Source: Oreohelix idahoensis (taxonomy: Eukaryota; Mollusca; Gastropoda; Stylommatophora; Oreohelicidae). Taken from it: 64,000 bases of DNA. Of the stretch, positions 48,155 through 58,162 are shown one piece after another. The notes beneath the pieces were generated by a model, which saw only the letters and a list, made by a program, of their open reading frames with translations, was not told where the DNA came from and did no database searches. The stretch lies in the NCBI GenBank assembly GCA_024509875.1, contig JAMPIV010009921.1, forward strand, positions 49,750-113,749, read 5' to 3'. Made by a program: the position numbers and the translations under genes. The stretch's first letter is position 1, and every line of letters begins with the position of its first letter.

Positions 48155-51100
48155 TAACACCATTCTTGCAAATGCTTGTTGTGTGGACTTGTCTAAACTC
48201 TAATGCATCATAATGTTCTATATGTAACACTCTTTTTCAGCCAGATGACGTGTCGAGGTACTGGTTGGTCATCCTTTACCTGCATTAGCCACTCATGAAG
48301 TTTTATTAATTTTCTACAGGGGTTTCGTTTCAGTTTTACGTGACACCGGTTGCACTACAGTGGTTGTACGTATATCTCTAGTTGACGCCTCATACTACAC
48401 AGGTGAGGAGGTTAAATGTGTCACATTTGGGTGGACAGTGGAACACTATCTACTGCCTGAAGTGCACATTGACACAGGATTTTTCTGTGGTAAGATTAAG
48501 ATGTTTATTCTCTGATCCTGTGTCGGATTTGATGTTGGGTAGCATTCATGGCATTAAAGATTGTTCCACCCAGGATATAAATGAATGGGATTGTCAGCAT
48601 ATGCTGTCTGCCAATGTGGTGACTACTGGGGCACAATCTTATGCTCAAACTCAGAAGAAAATATTGGTTGATGATGATGACGATGATGAATATCATACTT
48701 CATTGGTCAGTAAAGATTCATATAGTGCCATACAAAAGTCTTATGACTCATTGCAAAATCTTTGTCGTTTGGTGAAATCAGATGATATTGATTGTTCAGA
48801 AAATTCACGACAGTGGTGCACGATTAAGAATGACATTTTAATTCGCAATTTTAATGACTATATCAGTACGTAAACAAATTTTGGTACCCACGAACTTTAG
48901 ACCATACATTCTGAGACATGCACATGATGCACTGAGCGGGCCATATGGGCTTTGCAAGAACAAAATAGAGAGTTTTGGCTGATTTTTACGGGCCTGGAGT
49001 TGCCAAAGACATAAACATGTTTTGTCGTTCGTGTGAGACATGCCATCAGTTAGCTGCGAAAGGTGCATATCATACGGCACCAATTCAGGCCTCGGATATT
49101 TCGTTGCGCCCATTTGCAAAAAAGGGTCGTAGATATAATTGGTCCACTTTCAGTTATGTCGGATAGAGGGCATAGATATGTCCTAACGTGTATCGACATG
49201 TGCACGAGATGGCCTGAGGCAATCCCTCTTTAAAAAATTGCTGCTACACATGTGACTGACGCTCTTTTGCTATTTTTCAGCAGACTGGGTTTCCCAGACA
49301 AATTATTATCTAATAGGGGAACGCAGTTTGTTTCAGATGTCAATTCTCAGGTCATGAAACTTTTCAATATTGATAGATCTCCTAGCTCCGTTTATCAAGC
49401 TATGTCCAATGGCATAGTAGAACGCCTAAATAAAACCTTGAAAGAACTTTTGGGAAAGGTGACGAGCAAATACCCACAAGAGTGGGATAGAGTAATCCCA
49501 GCAGTTTTGTTCACTTATCGGGAAGTACCGAACGAGCAAACGGGTTTTTCGCCCTTTGAGCTCATCTTTAGTGCAATTCCGCGATGGCATGTGTCCATTC
49601 TGAAGCACTACTAGGTTAGGAGATAACTCCGGATGTACAGTCATCATATGAATATGATATTAATTTTTGCCAGAAACTGATTGATGCATGTCAACTGGTT
49701 GTTGAATCATATGAAAAAGCAAAAGAAAAGGCTCGGTTACTTCAAAACCAACAAAACAAACTGCGACAGTTATGGCCTTGAGACGAAGCTTATGTTTTAT
49801 TGCCTGAAAAAGCTAATCGTTTATTGATTTCATTAAGTTGCCCGTACAAGGTTATCTAAAAAATTACTGATGATGATTACATTCTGGATGTGAAAGGCAA
49901 GAGAAAAACATTTCACATCAAAATGCTTAAAAAATTTCATACTAGACCTGACAATCTTAAATATGTCTTTGATGTTGTCGACAAATCCATCGATCGTCAT
50001 GTTTCATTGTCTGTTATCCAGGAGGATCAAACTTCTTTTCCTGCCATTCCTATACATCTTTCAGTTATGCCTCTTCAATCTACTGAATCCTGGAAAGATG
50101 ATTTATTGTTCTGATCTATCTGCTGATCAACAGAGTCAGGTTCGATGTCTTCTCGAGTCTTATCACATGTTCTGACTGAAATCCCTGGTCAAACTTCCAT
50201 CTTTGCTCAAGATATTCAACTCAGAGATCATCACCCTATTCTACTCAAACCATATCCTATTCCATTACACTTTCAATCACAAGTAGAAAAAGAACAAGAT
50301 GAGATGTTACGAGAAAGAATATTTCTTCTTCAAATACATCTTATTCTTTCCCTATTGTAATCATTAGGAAAAAAGATAAAAGTATTAGAATGTGCATTGA
50401 TTTTAGAAAACTCAATAGCATAACAGAGTCTGACGCTGAGCCAATGCAAATACATGAAGATTTATTGGCAAAACTGTCTACTACTACATATTTCAGCAAA
50501 CCTGACTTATTTAAAGGCTATTGGCTGCTACCTCTCACTCAAAGATCAAAACCTTTCACAACTTTCTCTACGCCTAAAGGACTTTTTCACTGGAGCTATA
50601 TGTGCTTCGGCTTAATCAATGCCCTAGCCACATTTGTTCGAATGATGAGAAAAATTATCTCTGACAGAACTGATATCATCACTTACATAGATAATATTTG
50701 TTTATTTCACGACTCGTGGGACAAACATGTTTCTGGTCTCAAATCTTTACTTCACACCATTCGTTCACATAATCTCACTGCAAGATCTTCTAAAATCCAT
50801 ATAGGCTTCAAAGAAATTTCTTTCTTGGGACACAGAGTAGGTAACGGTTTTCTCAAACCTGCGGATACTTCTGTTCCGCGAATTCTCAATCTTGCTGTTC
50901 TTAAGACAAAAAAACATGTTCGCACTCTTCTTGGACTGGTTAATTTCTACCACAAATTCGTGCCAAATGTTTCATCTATTATCTCAGTTTTGTCTGCGTT
51001 TCTCGCGAAGGTCTCACCTAATACAATTATGTGCAGCTAGATTTGCGATGATGCGCTGAATAATTTTAAAAAAAAATATTTTTCATCTGAACCAATCTTG

Positions 51101-51527
51101 AAATTACCTGATCCACGTTTGCCATTTATCCTCAGAAAGGATGCATCTTATGACGGCATTGGTTGCTCTTTAATGCATCATGTGGACGGAGTGATTCATC
51201 CTGTACTGTACGTGAGCAGGAAATTGACCAGAGCTGAGTCCAGATATCCCATGTCGAGCGCGAGCTGTTTGCCATCATATGGAGTGTCACTAAACTACAG
51301 CGTTACCTTCTTGGTGCTCGTTTCACTGTTGAAACAGACCAGAAAGCTCTTTCGTATTTACACAGCTCTAATCACAAAAATCTACGTGTAGCACGGTGTG
51401 CTATAAATTTACAGGTCTTTGACTCATACGACCAATTAAAGTTGACATTAATGTCTTGACGGACACATTGTCTAGGTGTATCCAGTCCGGAAAATCTGCT
51501 GTTCAATCTTTTGACAGTTCTATTTGA
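48155..51527 (+). pseudogene. Element 2 pol remnant: protease, integrase, RT, RNase H
   Basis: The interrupted host element of element 1. Protease (about 48250-48545) keeps GHPLPAL and an active-site DTG. Integrase (about 48900-49600) has the SCETCH zinc cysteines, CTRWPEAIPL and NGIVERLN, but the middle catalytic Asp is Asn (LSNRGTQF). The integrase tail is in 49890-50114. RT (50145-51040) keeps the KPDLFKGYW aspartate, but the YxDD box reads YIDN. RNase H (51098-51527) is broken but ends in a recognisable LSRC block. There are many stops and frame changes. Order is PR-INT-RT-RH, the same clade as element 3. Clearly dead and older than element 1. Confidence 0.9.
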
Positions 51528-53928
51528 AGAGGTGGCTGCTCTGCAGAGATAATTCTATATCCCACTAGAACTTTATAACATGGACTATTTTGCCTGCAAT
51601 TCTACACATGACTAGGAACATTTATTAACAGTTTTGGCTGAACTATATTGAATTCATGGGATTAGAGAGAAATGACATTTATTGTGGATACTCAGATAAA
51701 CATTATTCCCTACACATGATTGATTTCAATACGATTTCACAACATGGGTATCTGGGACTCTGAATGACACCTGTATGCATGAAGTTCCTCAAGTGATAAT
51801 AGGACTTTGAATGACATTTTTCTTCCTCAGATTCAGCAAGTTGACAAAGTGACTCTGATTGACACTTGTGACACACGGCTGTTTGTGCCCTATACCAGAG
51901 CGCTCTTTTAGTTTCGGTGACCGGAATTCTGATACCGGGTGTAAAATTTTCATGTGCACCGTAAAAGACTATTGAAGTTTTTGGCGGGGAAAATCAGCTG
52001 ATGTGTGTGTAAAATCAGTAAAAAATATAAATCATTACACACTCGTTCTGGATAAACTCAGCGCTAAAATTCTTTTGTGTGCTATAACTTTGTTCTGTAT
52101 TCTATTTTTGATTGTATTTTTATTTGTTTGAAACTATATTTGACGGAGTTACAGACTTTTGAAAACAGCGTCATCGTTTGAGGAAATTCATAACAGAAGT
52201 AGTCTTTTTATTAATATAATATCTAAAAATCGGCCCATTCATATGAGTTTATAATTATATGACTTCTCGAAGGGAAGCTAAAGATTATTTCCACATACTT
52301 CTTTTTGGTTTCATATCTTGAGAATGTGGGGTAGTCAGTTTTGTGAGTTTGGCATTACAAGAACAAGCATATTGTCACCAGATTTTATAACATTTAAATC
52401 ACTGTAAACGCATTCCTGATACTCCCAAATCTTAAATAAGGTTGTAAAAAAAAAACTTTTTGTAAAGCACCATCTGTTTTTGCATTTTCATTCATTTATA
52501 ATGATATTAAGCTACGTATATTAGCGTCAGAAAACATGTAAAGCTATAGATAGATTACTTCCACACACTTTGATCTATCTTTCAAGTCTTGTTACTCTTG
52601 TATTTATAATATGAATGTCTTTTTTTATTGTGTGTGAGATAAGGACTGTTCCATTAGTGTTCTTTGGTAGACAATCCTGTGTACAAGACGGCTACCAAAG
52701 AGTTCTAAGTAACTGTTTGTATATCTTTTTTCATTCACAGATAAAGCATTCTACAGCGTTGTGTTAGACGTGATACTCCTAAATATTCCATTATCTTTGT
52801 ACATACATGATAAATACCTCCTTTTTCAATTAATGATGTCCACCAGTTGATAAGTCTCTACGGTGTTGTTTGCTCCACTGTAGTGTACACAAACCAGTGC
52901 TACAATCTATGTTGTTGTGTTGCTTGTGGTTTGAGTATGGAATGTCAACTCGACCTACGCAGTGGTGTGTAGACATAGATTGAGAGTCTAATATGCGAAT
53001 GATAAGAAGAGTTCGTGGTGTTGACAAATGGTTTTTTTTTCTCACACTCATGTATGGCTGGAAGTCATTGACACCAACGACTGTGTACCTTTGCTACAGT
53101 TTAATTGGACGTACACACTCGACAGCACGAATAGTGACAAATCACAGGTTGGCATAATACATCATAGTACAGTGGATAAATGGTCTTGCAATAATACATG
53201 GGCACTCATGTAGAATAGTAGTATAATGGACTGTCAGTAGACAAGCACTCAGTATTGCCCATAGATATATATCATCTGAGTTTACTGACAAAGCACGTCA
53301 GATTATCAACAATATTCAAGATTGCTTCTAGACCTAACCTCGTCTAGCGAAGATTCCTTGAACTAATATTCAGCACATATTTTTCATATAATCATATTGA
53401 ACCGCTAGTACTGGGTTCTCATGTGTAGCAGTGATCTCTGGACTCATCAAGCGATAATACGGGCTATCCCTTTCTCTTCTTGAAAGTCAATAAATATATG
53501 GATACAAGATGGCTTCTCTCGTGAGCTGTCACTCACGTTTGGATACAACTGAATCAAAGTTAATCATTCATTAAATGTTCTCGTTGCTCCGTAGATTCTA
53601 TCATCATACAATGGATTTCATCATACAATATATAGTGCTGCTAGGAATGAATGTCGTTTTCATCTAGATAAATATTTCCTCAGACGTACAAATCGTGTCT
53701 ATCGAGAAACGGTGGCTTAGCCAGAGTTCATAATAAGTATCTTTTGTTACCTTGGTATCAGAAATATGATTCTGCCATTCCTTGGCAATACGAATAAACA
53801 CTGGGGTAAAGCATACACGATAGGTCTAGACGACTATCACTTTCCCCATAAATACTGAGATCACTTTTCCGGCGACAAGCCGACATAGAAAAATCACAGC
53901 ACCCATCAGGGCGAAGCCAAATCACACC
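51528..53928. other. No gene recognised; probable 3' end of element 2 and flank
   Basis: Begins right after the RNase H stop, so it should contain the polypurine tract and 3' LTR of element 2, but no second LTR copy was found to prove it. Two ORFs of 61 and 73 codons (52830-53213) overlap antisense and have no motif. Confidence 0.45.
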
Positions 53929-54298
53929 TCTCTCACGACACATCCGCCGAACAGCCCTTCTCACCTTTCTAACGACAAAAGACCATATAGTTCGACTTAG
54001 ACATGCAAAGATATTCAGATATAAGACAGACTCGTCCTACCCAGACAAACAATACACATAAATTCAGGCCATAGATACACTGAAGCAAGAACAATCTATT
54101 CCTACCCAAACAAAGAATAAATCGCAGTAAAACTGGATTCATCCGCGGAGTTCGAACGAAAGTCCTTTCAAGGGAAGTAACTCAATAATGGCTTTTCCTT
54201 AAGCACTAAAAAGTATCTATTTTGTTTACAAAATATTTGCGAACATAACAAGCATACAAATGTATTATATTGTAAGATATCAAAGACTGCACGTAACA
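53929..54298 (-). repeat. Element 3 3' LTR
   Basis: Matches 60677-61048. The minus-strand sense begins TGTTACG at 54298. A purine-rich tract (GGGAGGTGTGG) lies just inside, at about 54305-54320. Confidence 0.9.
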
Positions 54299-54782
54299 GT
54301 CTTACCACACCTCCCGGGAAAAAAAAATGGAACATTTTTTTTTTTTTTAAATACATCTAGGAGCAACGTACAATAGGCTCACAACGCATGAATAATGCGC
54401 AGATGAAAATATCAGGAATAAATATAACGCCTAATATGAGGCTAAGTCGACTTATGGAGCGACTGGTGAGAATGTATCTCAAAAACTAAGAGAAATTATT
54501 TCCCTACAAGTAAATTTTTCCAGGAAGGTGTCATCAAAGTATAATACAATTCTGGCAATTACACAATGCCTAAAAAATTTCATAACATAATTTCGTATTA
54601 GATATCTTAAATTTATGATTTATGAAGAAAAAATCATCAAAGCACAGCGGTGAATAAACATCAATGAACCGCTAAGTAGTGATACAATCATTATATTACT
54701 AAATTACAAATGTGTATCTATCTTGATATAGAAAAGGAACTACTATAGAACTAGACATATCAAGAAGTCTAAGACCTAATAG
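54299..54782. other. Element 3 3' untranslated region
   Basis: Non-coding between the pol stop and the 3' LTR: the polypurine tract, long A and T runs (54320-54350) and AT-rich sequence similar to the same part of element 4. Confidence 0.6.
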
Positions 54783-57700
54783 TTATGTGGAATCATGTGG
54801 GCATCTTGACAGAATGTCTGCCATCACATTATCTGATCCACGAATAGCTCGCACAGAGAAATGAAAAGGTTGAAGAGCAATTGCATATCGAGTAGACCTC
54901 GAGCTCTTCAAATTCTTACTCTGTATAGCAGTAAGAGCTTTTTGGTCGGTTTCTACTATGAAATGTGAGCCTAGAAGGAATCTCTGTAGTTTGAGGATCG
55001 ACCAAACCATAGCTAATAGCTCACGGTCTAAAACCGAATAATTCCTTTCTGCCGCATTAAGTTTTCTGGAAATATACATTACAGGATGCAGAGTTCCAGA
55101 GTACTCTTGCATTAGTGCCGCTCCAATCCCAGTGGATGAAGCATGACTACGAAGAACAAATGTCTTATCTTTAGTAGGTAACACTAAAATAGGTGGTGTT
55201 GAAAACAATGTTTTAATCTTATCCAAAGAGCATTGGCATTCCTGAGACCAGTGGACCATATTAGGCGAACCTTTCTTTAAAAGTGTAGAAAGAGGTGCCA
55301 TGATAGAGGATAGATTCTGAATGAATCTGCCATAAAATTGAATAAGACCTAACAGACTTCTCACCTGTTTTTTAGTCTTAGGGATAGAGATGTTAAGTAT
55401 CTTACTTGTATTATGGTCCTCTGTCTTTAGGAAACCATGACCAACTCGGTGGCCTAGGAAAGAAATTTCGCTAAAACCAATATAGGCTTTAGAGGGTTTC
55501 GCTGTCAGGTTGTGCTCGCGCAAAGTAGACAGCAATTCATCTAACCCTGAACAGTGATCTTCCCAAGTATCGCTGAAAAGACAGATGTCGTCTAGATATG
55601 CAATGACATCTGACCGATAAGATAGGATTCGGCGCATCATGCGTACGAATGTAGCTGGTGCGTTCATAAGACCGAAAGGCATAAAATTCCATTGGAACAA
55701 ACCTCTATGTGTTGAAAAAGCCGTGAGAGGTTTGGCGCGTTCAGATAAAGGAACTTGCCAATATCCTTTAGACAAATCAAGTTTAGTGAAAAAATGAGAT
55801 TTGGAGAGTCGAGTAAGTAGCTCTTCCAGTAAAGGCATAGGTTCGGCATCGAACTTCGTTACTTGATTCAATTTGCGATAGTCGACGCAAAGACGTATGT
55901 TATTGCCTTTTTTCCGAACAATAACCATCGGCGAAGAATATGCAGAGGTGGATGGTTCGATTATTTTCAAATCTATCATCTCATCCAACTCTTTCTCGAC
56001 TTGTGCTTGAAAATGTATAGGTATAGGATAAGGTCTAACCCTAATAGGAGTATGGTCAGTTAGAACAATGTCATGTTCAATGACATGAGTTTGTCCAGGG
56101 ATGTCAGTGAGTACATCCTGAAATGTTTGCAACATAGTTGAAACTTGTCGCTGTTCTCCTAGAGACAAATCAGGAGAGACAGTAACGTTCTTCCATGATT
56201 CACTAGAATGAAGTGGGATCATTGGAAGAGGAAGATTTACATCTGAAAAACTCGTTTCCTCATCCTGTATCACGGACAGTGATGAGTAATGACCATGTTG
56301 TACTGGAGAATTGTCCGTTGCTTGGAAAATGGGTTGCAAATAATCCGGACGTTCATGGAATTCAGTAAGCATATTGATGTGGAAGGTTTTATGCTTCCCA
56401 TCAATATCGACAATATAGTCGACATCGGAAATTTTCGATATTATATCGTACGGACCTTTCCAAGAAATAAGTAGTCTGTTTTCCCTACAAGGTAGTAATA
56501 CAAATGCTTTGTCCCCAGGACAAAGTTGTCGTAAGCATCTCTTCTTATTGGCAAATTGCCTTGCCTTCTGTTTCGCAAATTCAGAAGAAGAAGTTGCTAA
56601 TTTGCATGCTTCGATAATCTTTTGTCTCAACGCGATGACATATTCGTAGGATGACTTTGTGTCATCGTCAATATTGTCAGCTGTTATGAGATCATGAAGC
56701 AACGACATAGGGCCACGCGGACGCGCGCCAAAGACGAGTTCAAAGGGGGAAAATCCTGTATGTTCATTGGGGACCTCTCTGTAAGCGAAGAGGGCCGCAG
56801 GTAAAACTCTGTCCCAGTCTTGAGGATGATCCTCAGTTATCTTCCCTAGTAAGTTTTTAAGTGTTCTATTAAGGCGTTCGACCATCCCATTAGACATTGG
56901 ATGATAGATACTACTTAAAGATCTATCTATCTGCAGAGTAGACATTACTTGAGACATGGTATCTGATATTAGTTGGGTGCCATGGTCTGACAATATCTCT
57001 CCGGGGAACCCCAGACGAGAAAATATAAGCCAAAGAGCATCTGCAATATCAGCAGTAGTAATACTCTTCAGAGGAATAGCCTCTGGCCAACGTGTGCACA
57101 TATCAACACACGTCAAGATAAACTGATGTCCTCTGGCAGACTTGATCTTAAATGGACCAATAATGTCTATGGCCATTTTTTGAAACGGCCGAATAGGAAT
57201 GTCCGCCGCCTGAATGGGTGCAGCATGCCGTGGACCTTTGGATTTAACTTCCTGACATACTTTACAAGATCGACAATAAATCCGTATGTCCTTGTTTACC
57301 AATGGCCAAAAGAAAGCCGCAAGGACTCTTGACTTAGTACGGGAAAAACCCATGTGTCCAGCACACTGAGAGTCATGAGCGTGCTGCAAAATTTTAACTC
57401 TCAAATTCTTGGGAACCAGGATTTGAGAATGACTTGACGTAATGGAGTCTTGAACCATACGTACAAGTACGCCATTCTTCTTTGTAATCCACGATTTACG
57501 ACTTGTGTCTTTATTCGGATCACCTTTAGTTGCAAGAATGAAGAATTTCTTCAGAGTGGGGTCATCTTCTTGCTGTTTTATAAACGAGTCACGAGAAATT
57601 ACCAAGGGATCATCTTGGTTATGCACTTCATTATCTTCAGTAGATGAAGTTTGAGGCATATTAAGAGCCTGAGCTCTAGTGACTACAGCGTTAGCAATCT

Positions 57701-57803
57701 GCATGTTTTGCCTTTCCCACGCGGAAATTTGTTGCGGAGTGCATTCTTTGACTCCATGAATGCGACCGATGATGAGGTCAGCGATGGATTCGGAAGAAGA
57801 CAT
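54783..57803 (-). CDS. Element 3 pol: integrase, reverse transcriptase, RNase H
   Basis: 1006 codons without a break. Residues 1-25 are the end of protease (IADLIIGRI). Integrase zinc domain: His143, His150, Cys180, Cys183. Core: Asp213, Asp273, Glu309 (DX35E). GPY module: SWKGPY at 447-452. RT: Asp676 in KLDLSKGYW, and YLDD at 736-739. RNase H: Glu928, Asp953, Asp996, but the first catalytic residue is His887 (LRSHAS), where elements 1 and 4 have Asp. INT and RT are therefore complete, while RNase H should be crippled. Integrase before RT is the Gmr1-type order. It ends DILSRCPHDST. The ATG at 57803 is probably not a true start: protease runs into it from another frame. Confidence 0.95.
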   Translation of the reverse strand: MSSSESIADLIIGRIHGVKECTPQQISAWERQNMQIANAVVTRAQALNMPQTSSTEDNEVHNQDDPLVISRDSFIKQQEDDPTLKKFFILATKGDPNKDTSRKSWITKKNGVLVRMVQDSITSSHSQILVPKNLRVKILQHAHDSQCAGHMGFSRTKSRVLAAFFWPLVNKDIRIYCRSCKVCQEVKSKGPRHAAPIQAADIPIRPFQKMAIDIIGPFKIKSARGHQFILTCVDMCTRWPEAIPLKSITTADIADALWLIFSRLGFPGEILSDHGTQLISDTMSQVMSTLQIDRSLSSIYHPMSNGMVERLNRTLKNLLGKITEDHPQDWDRVLPAALFAYREVPNEHTGFSPFELVFGARPRGPMSLLHDLITADNIDDDTKSSYEYVIALRQKIIEACKLATSSSEFAKQKARQFANKKRCLRQLCPGDKAFVLLPCRENRLLISWKGPYDIISKISDVDYIVDIDGKHKTFHINMLTEFHERPDYLQPIFQATDNSPVQHGHYSSLSVIQDEETSFSDVNLPLPMIPLHSSESWKNVTVSPDLSLGEQRQVSTMLQTFQDVLTDIPGQTHVIEHDIVLTDHTPIRVRPYPIPIHFQAQVEKELDEMIDLKIIEPSTSAYSSPMVIVRKKGNNIRLCVDYRKLNQVTKFDAEPMPLLEELLTRLSKSHFFTKLDLSKGYWQVPLSERAKPLTAFSTHRGLFQWNFMPFGLMNAPATFVRMMRRILSYRSDVIAYLDDICLFSDTWEDHCSGLDELLSTLREHNLTAKPSKAYIGFSEISFLGHRVGHGFLKTEDHNTSKILNISIPKTKKQVRSLLGLIQFYGRFIQNLSSIMAPLSTLLKKGSPNMVHWSQECQCSLDKIKTLFSTPPILVLPTKDKTFVLRSHASSTGIGAALMQEYSGTLHPVMYISRKLNAAERNYSVLDRELLAMVWSILKLQRFLLGSHFIVETDQKALTAIQSKNLKSSRSTRYAIALQPFHFSVRAIRGSDNVMADILSRCPHDST

Positions 57804-58162
57804 GCGTGTACATCTCCTGTAAAGAAAGGAGTAGCAATCCTAATGATAGCAGTAGAGTATTTCTCTAATGTGCCGCCAAATGTTACACATTTGACTACTT
57901 GTCCAGTGGCACGGGAAGGATCTACGAGTGACTGCCTAACACCAATTGTGGTGCACCCAGAATCAAATAGCACGGAGACTGGATTGTTATTTACTAAACC
58001 CTTATGTAAGACAAGAGAACCTCTTCCATCATGCGCGACTGATGCAGGAAGAGCAGGAAGAGGATGGCCGCAGCTTAAAGTAGACACTGTGGTTGGCTCA
58101 AATAATGTTTTGCATTGGGGGCACTGAGATGCTCTCCCAAAATCAAAAGCGGCACATGCCAT
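57683..58162 (-). CDS. Element 3 aspartic protease with cysteine motif
   Basis: 159 codons. It opens with a short Cys motif (CPQC...CGHP, about residues 14-33), then the protease active site FDSG (about 67-70, DSG in place of DTG) and a hydrophobic second half (TAIIRIATPFF). It overlaps the end of gag in a different frame and the start of pol by about 120 bp in another, so expression of pol would need a frame change about 57800-57810. Whether that is programmed or a mutation is not decidable from one copy. Element 2 shows the same GHPLPAL...D[ST]G arrangement. Confidence 0.85.
   Translation of the reverse strand: MACAAFDFGRASQCPQCKTLFEPTTVSTLSCGHPLPALPASVAHDGRGSLVLHKGLVNNNPVSVLFDSGCTTIGVRQSLVDPSRATGQVVKCVTFGGTLEKYSTAIIRIATPFFTGDVHACLLPNPSLTSSSVAFMESKNALRNKFPRGKGKTCRLLTL

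Noticed and set aside
48505..48873. Acidic minus and plus ORFs near 48.5 kb as a novel gene
   Set aside because: The plus frame aligns with the protease-integrase linker of element 2 (GSIHGIKDC block), so it is part of the pol remnant.
57651..58127. 158-codon plus-strand ORF
   Set aside because: Antisense of the element 3 protease, which has clear FDSG and cysteine motifs on the minus strand.
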